Source: Montifringilla adamsi (Eukaryota; Chordata; Aves; Passeriformes; Passeridae). Taken from it: a stretch of DNA of 64,000 nucleotides. Of the stretch, positions 1 through 11,900 are shown piece by piece. The stretch's first letter is position 1; each line of letters begins with the position of its first letter. Where the stretch lies: the NCBI GenBank assembly GCA_017590115.1, contig JAGGNK010007448.1, forward strand, positions 1,528,815-1,592,814, written 5' to 3'. A model generated the notes under the pieces. That model had not been told where the DNA came from. It saw only the letters and a list, made by a program, of their open reading frames with translations, and did not search any database. The translations under genes and the position numbers were made by a program.

Positions 1-195
1 GCATGTGACCATCCAACCAATTCCTCATGCACTGAGCAGTCCATCCATCCAGTCCACATCTCTCCAATTAAGACAATATCCAGTTAAGGATATTGTGGGG
101 GACTGTCTCAAAGGTCTTACAGAAGTTCAGACAGATGCCATATTCTGTAGTCCCCTTGTCCACTGCTACAGATGATCTGAGCCCTTCTGCCAGCA
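1..195 (-). mobile_element. CR1 LINE fragment, reverse-transcriptase region
   Basis: Read on the minus strand, 20-185 gives LNFCKTFETVPHNIL after a DKG, a decayed form of the CR1 reverse-transcriptase block DFSKAFDTVSHNIL. It has substitutions and no long open frame, so it is inactive. It runs off the left edge of the window. Confidence 0.7.
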
Positions 196-1264
196 GATAT
201 TTAATTTCAGTGGTTTATTTCTGCACTTTTAGATACAGCAAGGGTTGGACATGATGCTGGGTAGGGTTGGAGCAGAGTTTTGGGAGTGAGATGCTTCCAG
301 GGACACAGTCATACAAATTTTCCCATAATCATAACATTTTTTCTTCCATCTTAGATATGACACAGTCACTTCAAACTTCAGCTCTTCTTGTGCTGCGTGG
401 TGCCAATGTCAGGACAAAGTCAGGCTGATATTTTGCCAAACAATGAAATACTGAGATGTGGATGGAGCAAAAACTGAGTAATCACTGAATCATTGAGCAA
501 TCAATTACCGCTGATCTGTTCCTGGAGCTGTTTCTGGAATCCCGACCTTGAGGAACTTCCTTTGTAAGGGCCAGCTCCTGCACCTCCACAGCTGCTGAGC
601 AGTCCCTGGGATCCCTGGGAGTAAAACATGTCTCTGGTAGGTAGAAAATTAGTTTCCCTTCACCAGGAGGGTGGTCAAGTGTGGGAGCAGGTCACCCTGG
701 GAGGGATCAAGATCCAGCAAGTGCCTCAGTGTGGCCAAAAAAAGTTATTGTGCCAGATTTCCAGCAAAGACCTCCAGAGAGCCTCCACACCAGGGCTTCC
801 AAAATTCTGTGGAGGAGTTAAGGAGTCTTTTCCCTATACGGGAATTCCCTATATCCATATTGTTGTTTCCTTTGTTATAGCAATTGGGTTTATTATTTAT
901 TGTAGTTTATTCTGAGGGATTGGTTTATGTCTATTTGATGCAGCCAATAGGAACGAAATGTCATTACCACCTTGCTCAAATCCTCCTTCTTGCTACAGCT
1001 GATGCTCCTTGCTTTTGTTTCTCTCCACCTGCTGGATCATTTTAAGGGAAAAAGAGGTATCTATTATTATGCTGCTCTTGAAATGCTCACTCTCCTGTCA
1101 GCCCTCCTGATGCAGAAACATGGTGCCACCCAGAGTTTTCCTCTCCTGGGCAGAGGGAGTTCCCTTGTGGGGATTTAGGATCATGATTTTGAAAAGGTCC
1201 CACCCAAGATATGGACACCAGCCACAGCAATCACCCAGGCTAAGACTGTGTCTTTCCTTTGATT
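196..1264. other. Intergenic, nothing recognised
   Basis: AT-moderate sequence with only short open frames. No conserved protein, RNA gene or clear repeat seen. Confidence 0.5.
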
Positions 1265-1434
1265 GATTGGGGTGTTCCCAGTGCAGTGGTGGAGCCACCA
1301 CCCCTGGAAGAATTTAAAGGATATGTAGATATAGCACCTGGGGAGATGGTTTGGTGGTGGCCTTGGCAGTGCTGGGAGAATGGTTTGACTTCATGATCTG
1401 GGAGGCCTTTTCCAACCTCAGTGATTCTATGATG
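1265..1434 (+). mobile_element. CR1 LINE 3' end fragment
   Basis: Contains degraded CR1 3' hallmarks: a block like gtggtggagtcaccatcc, then cttttccaacctcagtgattctatgat at the 3' terminus, the octamer-like end typical of CR1. 5'-truncated. Confidence 0.8.
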
Positions 1435-4019
1435 CTGATACTTCACATTTCACGCTGTCAGTTCTGACAAGGCTTCCATTTGAGATAGAAATCTAATAAA
1501 TAACTGGCATGGCTGAGTGCTGAGACATCCTTGTGGCTTGCCTGTGACCTGCTGTCATCTGGCTGTTGTGAGGCCAGCGAGACCCAGATGGAGCAGCCCT
1601 GTCAGGAAGGCAGCTCAAGATTTCAGCCAGCAGAGTAATAACTAATTGAATGTATTTCAATCATGAGATCCACAGAAGGAGAGCAAACTCCACAGAGTAG
1701 AAGGAAATTGCATCCTAGAGTAATCTGAATGTGGGTAGATAATTAGGCCTATATTTCATGGGAACATTTGCTGGGCAACATAATGAAAAGGCCAGCAGCA
1801 TAATTTTCTTTAAGTAGTGTGATGCCTCCCACTGGGGTGGTGCTGTGCCAGTGCTGGTGCTGCAGTGCAGGGAGCAGGGAGAGGCAGTGCCTGAAGCTGT
1901 GGCACAGTGGTGCCAAGCTGGAGCCTGTCCTCCCCCTCTCTAATGTCTGCTCAGAGAAAGCTGCTGAGGTCCTGCCCTGCAAAGTGGTGGCAACCCCACA
2001 GCCTCATCATTTTCCACCTTTCCAGGCAACACACAAAGTCTGCTCAGGTTGTGCTTGCAGAGCCAGGCAGACCCAGTGCTACCCTGGGAGTCTCCCAGGG
2101 GAAAGCCAGGCTGCTTCTACTGACCGAGTTTGGAGCTGCTCACGCCCTGAGCCCTTGCTGAGCCAGCCTGGGAGGTCAGTGGAGGTGAAGAAGCAGTTCT
2201 GGGGCTGGGATCTGAGGAACACACAGGTGTGTGTGCCTGGGAAATGCCCTCACACCCAGCATGAGTGTGCTGTGCCCCCCAAGCATGCTTGGCCAGACAG
2301 GCTGCTACTCTCACCCCAGGAGAGTGCACCCACCCTCAAATCCCCCCAGACTACCATTATGCATGGAAAGTAAGCCCCCAAGACCTTTTTCAAGGTTTTT
2401 TTTTCCAAAATTGGGATTTGCTTTTCCATATCCTCCTCCCACAGCTGAGCACAAAGCCTCCCTTCCAAATCTCCAGTTTGGGAGGGCTTCTCTGGCTTGC
2501 TCTGCCACGACCTTGCTGCCTTGTGCAGGAGCAGATAGATAATGTTGAACAAACAGTATCTGATCTCTTCATAATGCTGGCAAAATTAGAGAACTTGGGA
2601 AAATGCAGTTGCTGAGGAGGGAGGAGGAAGGAGGAGAGGGTTTAATCTTTGAGCTCACCCTGTGCTCAGGGTCCCCTCCCAGCAGTGCTGCCCTCAGCAG
2701 CACTCGGGGCTGGGACGTGTCACGTACAGAAGGCAGGGCTGAAAGGCTGTACCCAACCCTGGCAATTACTGATTAGGTCTTTTACTAAAAATAGCTGGGG
2801 GTGAGCTGGCCAGCATGGGGTCTGAATGTCCTGCATCCCAGCTGGTTCAGAACTGTTCACCCAGGGATTGGGACTACCTTTGGGGCTGGGTTTGAACAAG
2901 CTGATGCCAAATGCTTGGCTGTGTTAGAACAGCTCTGTGCAAATGAATCCACTCAAAGAAAAACCGTAATTCTTGACAAACTCCAACTTGTTGGCTATTG
3001 ATTTTGCTTCAGTGATATATGGCCTCATTTTAATTATACCAGTGTTGGGAAAGTTATTTTCTTACAGCTCCTCATTCGAGTGAAGTTTGGTCTCGAATTT
3101 AACAGCAACATCTTGAAGGGACTAAACTTGCCAAGCAGGAAGGTGGAGAGGTGATATTTGAGCGATCTTCTGGCACCCACGAGACCTTGAGCTTCCCAAG
3201 CACTTGGCCATAACCACTGTTCTCAAAGTCTATTCCAGTGCTGTGTGAATAAACCCCACCAGCTCCTCCAGCTGCCTCAGTGCTGTAGGTTTATCACCAA
3301 CTCTCAGGGCTGCTGTGGCTTGTCAAAAGAGCTTAACTGGGGCAGAGTGTTTAATGACAGTGGGCACATCACTTTGTCTTCTCTTTTCAGTCTTGTGCTT
3401 TGCCCCTTCAGTATGAACACACTCAGACCAGTTTTTTTGTGCAGAGAAATGGGAGCAGAGGGCAGGGGGTTAAAAAGCATCCCTGCCCTGTCTGTGTCAT
3501 GTTCCTGGGGAAGCACCTGCACCTTGGCTTAAGCTGTGGTGATGTGAGCCCTGGGAAATGTCTAGGGGTCCCACACCTCCCTTGGCACTGCTGGCCCTGG
3601 TACTCTGCCCTTCCCTGGGTGGCTGACTGTGTTCTCTTCAGGGACCACAAACAGTCCTGGTCTCAATTTGGACCACAGGAACTGCAGTCATCTCACATGG
3701 GCCATTAAACACCTCCCTTCACCCTGGTTTTATGCTTACCACACTGCTGAGTCCCTTCCCTTCTCTCAGGTTTATAGTCCCACCAAAGCCAGGAGCCAGC
3801 ATGAGACACAAATGGAGCTGGGTTGGGCAGGATGATATTCAAATGAACCTGGAAGAAAAAGAGGCTATTTCTGAGGATAAAGATCAGTGCAGAGCCCAGT
3901 GCTTAAGGAGCTGGGATTGTTTTCATCCTGTCTTTATCTTTGTAATTATCTCCTCTGGATGTCCTGAATCTCTTGCTTAGTTATTCACTATCACGAGGTC
4001 TTTGTATAATTCTTCTGTG
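1435..4019. other. Intergenic, nothing recognised
   Basis: Contains an open frame of 184 codons (1819-2373) with no recognisable domain and irregular composition, judged a chance ORF. No other feature. Confidence 0.5.
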
Positions 4020-5010
4020 TCTCATGTATTTATGACCCTGAATGCCTTAACATCAGCTGCAAGCTTTGTCACTCCTTTTTTTTTTTTTCCCAATTAATTT
4101 TCAAGATTATTTCTGAATATGCTGAAGTGAGCAGAGCCCTGCCCAGGTCCCTCTGGGGTTCCTTTTCAGTCCTCCCTCTATTCAGGAGCTTGCCTATTGA
4201 GAGCTGCTCTTTGGGAATGTTTTAACTATTTATCTATTTCAAGTATTTATCTATTTCAAGTATTTTCTGTTAATCCCATGGTAGCTGCATTCCTGTAAGG
4301 AACTCGTGTGACAGACCTTTTGGAAACCCAACCACAGTACACCTCACAATTATCAACCCCTCTAAAGAACTGTAATACGTTTGTCAAGCATTCATTTTTT
4401 CCAGGAAAATCAACTTTCTTTTCTTCCCAGTACTTCAAGTGTATCCAACTCTGCACTAATGAGATAGTGACAATTTGACTTTGCCTAGGAGGGAACCTCA
4501 GCCTGCAGGGTCTGTCTTAACCCCCAACCCTTTGCATTTGTCACCTTGAAGCTCTCAGACAGTGAGGCTGTTACACACAGTGATTACATGCTACAATTGA
4601 GTAATTAAACTGTTTCACCTCTGAGCTCTCACTGGGCACTTAGGTGAACCATCTCAGCCTGGTGCATTTGCACTCTCTAGTTTGGCTATTTATTCATCAA
4701 CTTCTTGTGTTGACACTTGAACATGAGCCAAATCCAATGCCACGTCCATATAAAGATGACTTTTGGCACAGGAACGTCTCCAAGCCTTTTCTCACTGACT
4801 ACAGATGCAAAATATTCATTGTTTTTCTGTTCTGACCTTATCTCCTACGAATGCTTCTCTTGCACCATAGCCAACTTCTGACTCTCCAGCTTGACGTGCT
4901 TGAAGAAGTATTTATTATTGTTTGCCTCTCCCTTTTGCAGGTTGCTGCTGTGACTTGTTTTGGCTTGCCTTATTTCTCCTTTTTTGTATTTAAATTGTCA
5001 GGATACACAG
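4020..5010 (-). mobile_element. Ancient CR1/L3-type LINE ORF2 remnant
   Basis: On the minus strand, in the order expected for a CR1-clade ORF2: NNNKYFFKHVKLESQK and NEYFASVVSEK (endonuclease-RT linker, about 4980-4770), ECLTNVLQFF (about 4410), and GSAHFSIFRNNLEN followed by a degraded ADD-type block (about 4130-4040). Frameshifts and stops are frequent, so it is an old dead copy. The family is CR1 or L3-like; an exact assignment needs alignment. Confidence 0.65.
4227..4260. repeat. 17-bp tandem repeat, 2 copies
   Basis: tatttatctatttcaag occurs twice in direct succession, with a partial third (tattt), inside the old LINE remnant. Confidence 0.85.
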
Positions 5011-5737
5011 TTTTTGCTCGTTTAGACAAAAATTACTTTTATAAACATAAAAAGAATGGTTCCTTAAAGTCTGAGTGTCAGAATCTGATCTGAGACCTAG
5101 ACCTAATAGGTTTGGGTTCTGGGTTTTCTACTGGACAGAGATGTGCTGTTTGGTTTGACAGGATGCAGAGACACCAGATTTTCAAGTGTGATGCATTTCT
5201 CTGGACAAAACCCATAGCTGGTTGGGATGGACTTTGCTTGGCTTGGGCTTCAGGGCATTGCACCTTCACCGGTGGAAGGAGGGAACGTTCCTCTGGCCAG
5301 CTGAGATTATTTTGGAAGGTGTTTGGGGTGAGATCCCATGAAAGCCCCATGAGTGGAGGTTTGGGGCTCGGGTGGAGGGGCTGTGAGGCTCCCAGCCCCC
5401 GTTTGCCTGTGTGCATGCCTGGAGGCCCTGTTGCCATGGAGAAGCTGTGGGAACTGTCTGCCTGGCTCGCCTGACTTTTTTCCTAGCACGAAGCAAAGAC
5501 ATCTCTCCAGCTGTAAAGGGCCCTCTGGCTGCCTCCTCTTCTGGGGTAACCCAGACCCTAAATGCCTGGGATAAACCCAATGGCAGGGAGGAAACCCTAA
5601 AGGATGGCAGGGAAGAAGCAAAATCAAGAGGGGAATCTGCAGGGATGGGCTCCTCAGGTGCTGTGGAGTCATGGGGCTGGGTGCCTATCCAGGGTACACA
5701 GCCCAACACAGGAAATTCCCAGTGGATCCATGGGAAT

Positions 5738-5890
5738 CTTTCCCTGTGAGAGCGGTGCATCCCTGGGACATGGACCAGAGCATGGTTTGCATCTCCATCC
5801 TTGGAGGTGTTCAAAACCCAGTGGGCCAAGCCCTGAGCAGTCCTCAAAGTGAGCCCTGCTCTGGGCTGGACCCTCCCCAGCCTCAAAGAG
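5738..5890 (+). mobile_element. CR1 LINE fragment
   Basis: Decayed copy of the CR1 3' region: tccatccttggaggtgttcaaaac, then gccctgagca and ccctgctctg in CR1 order. The terminal octamer is not visible. Confidence 0.65.
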
Positions 5891-7204
5891 GGAGACCTTG
5901 CTGGGGAACGGGCAAGGGAGAGTTTGAGGCAGCTCCAAGAAGCACAAGTAAGAGCAGTCTGACCATGGGATGAATATGGAGGCGTCCATCTGGATGCTTT
6001 TTAATTCTGGGAATTGATAGCACTGGGCACAGCTTCATGGAGACTGTAACTGCTTGCATGGCTCCAGTTCTCTACAAGTGAATTTTTTTCAGTTGCTCAT
6101 TCAAAACAGATGGATTCTTTTCTCCTTTTCTGTTGTAGGAACACTTTCGTGACATGACTGTACAACAAAAAACAGGGTGGGGGGAAGTCCTGAGTAGAAA
6201 TTTAATTGGAGTCATAACTGGGGAAAAAAATCCAATATATTGAGGTTGGGTTTTGTTTTGTACATGAAAAGTGAGCAACTTTGGGGTGCTTCCAGGTAGA
6301 TCTGGTGGGAATTGTGTTCATGGATAGATCAGACCTGCCTGTTAGTTTGGGGGGTGAGTTATATTTTAAGGAATAGCATTTGCCTCAACTGGCAAAATAT
6401 TTAAACATAGAAATAAAGAACATTTCCCCCATCTAGTTTACATACGGGGGGGAAAGGGTTGGGAAACACAAACTGACCTTATTTGTTATTTCCATGTCTT
6501 TATTGTGCACACATGTCACTTTTTCTGCTCACAGCTTGGGCCCCAGCAAAGATACAGCTCTGAAAATTTGTTATTCATAGGGAATTGTTCAGATCGTGAT
6601 AAAATTCTGCTTGGTGAGGCATTTGTACCCTGCTCCTTGTGTCCACAGAAACCATGGGAATTGGGTACCTTCTTCATCTTTTTTCCTCTCTCTATAGAAA
6701 TTATTTTTCAATGGGTAGATTAATAGACTAAAGAGATTTAATTTGTTCAAATACTATTATATTTTCTTACAGATTTTACTTTGGAGTCTATGGAGAGAGA
6801 GGATTGAAGCTTTTCCCCAACTTTTGGTCTCTTCATGCAGGGTCTCTGAAGGACAGTGAAACATGAGCTTATGCTACAGCCCTTCCTCAGCTACAGACAG
6901 GACAAGGTGTGCCTGTCACTCCCTCCTTCAGCTGCCTCTTTTCACAAAGCCTGTAGGAATTTTAATTATCTATAAAACTTCTACCCCTCTGTCCAATATT
7001 ATTGAATGAGTGGCTCTGAGGTCCTGGGGTTCCTGCACTGCAGAGTCAGGGGGGGACAATCCAAGTGTTTTTTCTGTATGTATGAATAATATATAAGAAT
7101 TTGCTGCCACACTGACTCAGGTACCCTGAAAGTAGAGTTATAAAATACTTTCCCAAGGAAAAACATTTTTCCAAATCCCCTTAGGGATCGAAACCTACAC
7201 CCCT

Positions 7205-7612
7205 GAAATTAATGTGGAGGCTGGAACCCCTCTGCTGTGAAGAAAGGCTGGAGGAGTTTGGAGTGTTCAGATGGAGAAGAGAAAGCTCTGGACCTTCTTG
7301 CAGCCTTTATATATTGAAAGGAAGATTATAAGGAAGATGGTGGGAGAATTTTTATCCGGGCCAGGATAAGAGGCAAAGGAATAGATTTAGACTGTGTAAT
7401 AAGAAGAAATTTTTTATGATGAGGGTGATGAGGCCCTGGCACAGGGTGCCCAGAGCAGCTGTGGCTGCCCCTGGATCCCTGGCAGTGCCCAAGGCCAGGA
7501 TGGACAGGGCTGGGAGCAGCCTGGGACAGTGGGAGGTGTCCCTGCCCATGGCAAGGATAGAATATGTGATCTATGAAGGTTCCTTCCAACCCAAGCAGTT
7601 CTGTGACTGTGT
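7205..7612 (+). mobile_element. CR1 LINE 3' copy
   Basis: About 400 bp in CR1 order: ctctgctgtgaagaaaggctgg, the gatggagaagagaaggct-like block, ggtgatgaggccctggcaca, gcccagagcagctgtggctg, gtgtccctgcccatggcaag and the terminal ccttccaacccaagcagttctgtg. 5'-truncated, with an intact 3' end. Confidence 0.9.
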
Positions 7613-8146
7613 GGATTGAAAATCCTCTAAGGCTGGGCTGAGTGGTTGATCAGCTCCTTCTGTTGGGTTTGTTTTCAAGCACTCAATGATCTCAAGGCAG
7701 GTGTTTGCTCTGGCAGGTGACACTGGGCACAAGGAGGTTTCTGAACACCCATCTCCCCCTCATGGCTCCGCTGCCTCCAGTCACTGGCAAGGGCTGTGCT
7801 GCTGCTCGGGGACAGCAGTGGGGAGCAGTGACCTGCTCAGGGGACAAAGCCAGTGGTGTTTGTGTCAATCCTACAGAGTTGTCATGTCCAAAACCCGACA
7901 GTCCGATTTTCATGACCGTGTCCACCCCACGAGCAGAGGGATGCAGCTGCCCTGCTGTGGAAAATAAACCGTGTGTGAAACCTTTCACCTGATCCGTCAA
8001 AGGCAGGCTGCAGTTTTGTGTCAAAATGACTGCTTTTTTTGCAGGTTGCACGCCTGCATCCTGACAGGAGCCTGGAGGGAGATACTCCCGGGCCTCCCCT
8101 TGCAGCCGTGTCTGACGGCTGCTGGCTGGGTATTCCCCTCAGGTGG

Positions 8147-8487
8147 AATCGCGGAATCACAGAGTATCCCGAGCTGGAAGGGACCCACAGGGATCATCCA
8201 GTTAAACTCCTGTCCCTGCCCAGACCCCCCAACAAGCCCACCCTGGGCATCCCTGGCAGCGCTGTCCAAAGGCTCCTGGAGCTCTGGCAGCCTCGGGGCC
8301 GTGCCCATTCCCTGGGGAGCCTGGGCAGTGCCAGCACCCTCTGGGGGAAGAACCTTGCCCTGAGCTCCAGCCTGAGCTGCCCTGGCCCAGCTCCGTTCCC
8401 CGGCTCCTGTACCTGTCCCTGTCCCAGAGGAGTGATGGGAGCTGTCTCTCGGGAGGAGCTGCAGCCTCCTGAGGTGTCCCCTGGCCG
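8147..8487 (-). mobile_element. CR1 LINE copy directly upstream of NSMF promoter
   Basis: Begins with aatcgcggaatcacagag and gctggaagggacccacag, the reverse complement of a CR1 3' end, and continues through CR1-like aagaaccttgccctgagctc and cctgtccctgtcccagagg. It is GC-shifted and merges into the CpG island, ending about 100 bp before the CRE-like site. Confidence 0.85.
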
Positions 8488-8753
8488 TTCCCTCCTCCCG
8501 CTGCAGCCCCACACTCCCCATGCGGGGGTCCCGCCGCCCCGCGCGGCCCCTGAGGCGGGGCGGGCGCCCCCTCCCCGGCCATGATGTCAGGCGGGCGGAG
8601 GAGGTGCCGCTGGCCAAATATAGCGGCGTTTCCTGGGCGGCGGGGCGGGCTCGTCCCTCCTTCTCTCCCTCCCTCTCTGCCTCCTGCCGCAGTCAATGGG
8701 GCGGCAGCGGCCGCGGCGGAGCGCAGCGCGGGCCGGGGCCGCGGGCCGGGGGA

Positions 8754-8822
8754 NNNNNNNNNNNNNNNNNNNNNNNNNNNNNNNNNNNNNNNNNNNNNNN
8801 NNNNNNNNNNNNNNNNNNNNNN
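8754..8822. other. Assembly gap (69 N) in the NSMF 5' region
   Basis: Unknown bases within the GC-rich leader or promoter. They may hide a transcription start or further upstream ATGs. Confidence 1.
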
Positions 8823-8844
8823 AGGGGCGGCGGCGCGCCCCGGC

Positions 8845-8871
8845 ATGGGCAGCCGCGGGGCCCGGCGATGA
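8845..8871 (+). CDS. Upstream ORF in the NSMF leader (MGSRGARR)
   Basis: A nine-codon ORF (eight residues and TGA) with good initiation context (G at -3 and +4). Its stop overlaps the in-frame NSMF ATG at 8868 in the arrangement ATGA. If the transcript starts above the gap, the same frame is open back to an ATG at 8581, so its true extent depends on the transcription start and the gap length. Likely role: translational control by reinitiation, inferred only. Confidence 0.4.
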   Translation: MGSRGARR

Positions 8872-8903
8872 GCGCTCCCCCGGCCGCGACCCCCCGCGCG
8901 AAT

Positions 8904-8974
8904 ATGGGCACAGCCGTGTCCAAAAGGAAGACGCTCAGGAACGAGGCCATGTCGTCCGTGGCGGCCAAAGTGAG
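8904..8974 (+). CDS. NSMF: NSMF coding exon 1
   Basis: Encodes MGTAVSKRKTLRNEAMSS and on to residue 23 plus two bases of Arg24; donor gtgggt at 8975. The start at 8904 is chosen because it places Gly at position 2 with Ser at 6 and Lys at 7, the N-myristoylation consensus shared with mammalian NSMF, and because its context is strong (A at -3, G at +4). An in-frame ATG 36 nt upstream (8868) would add 12 residues and hide the glycine. Confidence 0.93.
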
Positions 8975-11900
8975 GTGGGTGCCAGGGGCGCGGCTGGCGG
9001 TGCCTCGGGGAGCCCCGCGGTGCCGGCACCCTGCTCGCCCCCGGCCGCCTCGGGGGTCGTACCGGGCTGGGGGGAGCCCCGAGACCCTCGGGACGAGCCC
9101 AGGTACCGGTGCGGGCACGACCCGGGGCTTGTGCCCCAGGGCCATCCCGGGGCTGGGGAGTGGCACCTGCCGGCGGGTCCCTGTCGCTGGCTGCCCCGAT
9201 CCCCCCAGACCAGCCGCACACTGGTGGCAGCGGGCGGCCGTGCCACCCTTGCACCCCCCGGACCCGCAGCCTCTCGAGGGGTGACTTGTCTCCAGAGGCG
9301 TCCCCGGCCACAGGGGTTTATTTGCTGGGTTGGCAAAGAGCGTGTCAGAAGTGGATTTGTCGGGGATGGATCATTATAATCTTCGGGAATTCGGAAGCGC
9401 GGTCAGTGTGCCCGGTGGTTTCTCCTCTGCTGAAATGCCGTGTGCGTGTGCGCGGGCAAAGTCAGCAGCCACCTTCAAGGGGTCTCGCTCCTTTGAATGG
9501 AAAAACTGCTCTGTGAAAATCTGCACCCGCCACGTCTGCCCTCCCCAGCAGCGTCCCAAGCCACTACATGGACCGGTTAGGGGATTTGGATTCTATATTG
9601 TGCCTGTTCTGGTTTTATATTGCTTGTCCTACAATGTAATATTTCACTCACTGCCTGATCCCAGTGCTTTTCAGTATCAAGCATGGGAGAAAATATATTT
9701 GCTGCTTAGTAGTACTTAGGTTAAAAAAGCTGTCAAAGATGAGCTTTGCCTTAGTGCTCTTTCCCAGATGAAAGGACCGTTCTCCCACGCTGCAGTGCAA
9801 GTGTCACAGCAGTCACCCGGTGACTGTTTGGGGGCATTGGCGCAGCTTTTTAGCTGCTCCTTCAGCACAGCTGTGCCAGGGAGTAGGTCTGTCACTATCT
9901 CTGCTTCAGCTAGACTGGCTCTTTGCTGCTGGGGAAAAATTGAAATTAAACTTTTCAACTGCATTATATAACGCCTCCTTTGTGTTGTTAGACAAAATTG
10001 CATTAGAATAACCTGGAGTCATGTGTAGGACTCAGTCCATGTTGCTGAAAGATCTCAGTCACCTCTCTCTGTAACTCAGCATTACGGCATCTCTGCTGTG
10101 CTCAGAGGAAAGAGAAGTCTTAAGGCTTGAAGTGAAGAGATGCAAAGCTTGTACCTTGCCATCTGTTTGAGTTGTGAAGAAACCCATCCTTCAAACTCTG
10201 GAGTATCTCGAGGGAAAGCTCTCCAGGCAGAGCCTGCAACTTCTCCCCGCGTTTTGTTGCACCCTGCCCATAACCAGTAATGAAAACATGAATGCTTTCT
10301 GTGGCATTCAGAGATTTGGAAGTGGGATTCTTTGTGGTGATGTCAGCCAGGTGCATATACAGAAATGACACGTAAAGCATCATAAGTGCAGCGATGGGGT
10401 TCTGGGAGTGGGATTAGGCAGTCACACAAACAACACACTCAGTAATTGGTAGGGTTTCAAATGGTAGTGTGGGTGTTTGGGAGCAACTAATGTGTTTTGA
10501 ATGTAATGACTTGTTAGCCTACACCAGGGTGGGCAGATGCTGCTCAGGTTCTATCAGCTGTGGAGTCCAGGAGGTGCCTCGGGGGTTCTGGTTTGCTCCA
10601 TACCTGCTGACAAGCTGCAGGTACAGGTTTGCGGGAGCTCGGTGGTGTCTCTGTGAAGTAAGGTGATTTGACCAGAAAAGTTGTGAGTGGGTTTGGGCTG
10701 GGGGACATAATGCCCTTGAGAAGTGTCTGGTCACGTAGACCATGGCACAGGACAGGTGCTTTTATGTATCTCCCTATTGATGCCCGTGCTAGAAATTCCT
10801 GATCCAAAAATCATGTGAGGAGGTCGGTGAACTTGCCGAGGGGTTCCCTGCAGAGCCTCTTTGTGTGGAGAAGGTGCTGGTGGTGACAGGTGCTCTCCAT
10901 GTGCCTCCATCCTGCCGCTCCAGGCACGGCTCAGTCCCTGCTCCCGTGAGCTCTGTCATGCTTAGAATTCCTACAGCAGCAATGACACACCTGCTGAAAG
11001 GTTTCCTGGAGCACATCACACACAGCTCCTCTGCTCTGCCCTGGGTTCTCCTCCATGTATCTCCCTCATCCTTATCTACAGCAAGGACTCTGTAGGACAC
11101 TGGGTAAGGCTACAGAGAGACTATTCTGTCTGCCCCACGAGGGCTGGGCACTTGGGTCACCTGTGTGGGTAGCACTGCTGCAATGGTCATGTGCCCTGTG
11201 GGTGTAGGCAGCTGGGGGATCCTGGGATTGCTTCTCTGCATCTTCTGGGCTCTGTCCTGTTCATATTTGTCATGACTTCTCTTTAGAGAGAAAAATCATC
11301 TCCTGGAATTCTGCTGCAAGTCCAAGTGACCATGGTGTGTATTTCTTATGTGTGGCTGGAGTGCGTGTGCACACTTGACTGTTTTACTGGGCAAGAAGCA
11401 GGGCTTGTTTGCTGGTGTGAGTAATGGGATCCAGGCAGGAGGTGCAGGCTCCCTAGATTGTTAAATTAAAATCTCTGCAGAGCCACTCAGGGGAGTTTCA
11501 TGTCCCAGGAGCATTAATTAAGCTCCATGCAGCTTGTTGTGTGCTGGGTCTTTTAAGTAGCTTCTTACAAACTAAGGACACAATTGCTCTGTGCCAATGC
11601 TGTGGAGAGCACCCACGATGCTGCTGACTTTGTTCTCTATGGTCGTCTTCTCCTGGGGGAGTTGCAGCGCCCTGCACGCCCGGGCAGGGCTGCGCTTGGT
11701 GCTGCTGCTCTGATCGCCTCTGAAGGGCTTGGATGTGAGGTCTCCCTGTCAGGAGGGATTGTTCCCTCCCTGTGTGTGCTTTTATTGCCCTGCAGCTCCT
11801 GGGCCCCAGTGCTGAAGGCAGGGCTGACGCAGTTGTCCTTGAGCGGTGACCTTGGTGCTGCCCCTCTGCTGACAGCCTCTCCAGGGCCCTGGCTGTGCCT

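Larger units (their letters stand above)
8488..8903 (+). promoter_or_regulatory. NSMF: NSMF CpG-rich promoter and 5' UTR
   Basis: Very GC- and CpG-rich sequence directly upstream of coding exon 1, interrupted by 69 Ns. It holds a CRE-like TGATGTCA (8582-8589) and an A/T-rich box ccaaatatag (8614-8623) that is one base off both an SRF CArG box and a MEF2 site and could also act as a TATA-like element. The transcription start cannot be placed from sequence alone. Confidence 0.65.

Noticed and set aside
1819..2373. 184-codon open frame upstream of NSMF
   Set aside because: No recognisable domain, many Cys/Pro/Gln runs typical of random translation, other frames equally open, no splice or conservation evidence.
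8520..9284. 254-codon frame across NSMF exon 1
   Set aside because: It is not the NSMF frame, crosses the N gap and the intron-1 donor, and reflects GC-rich composition.
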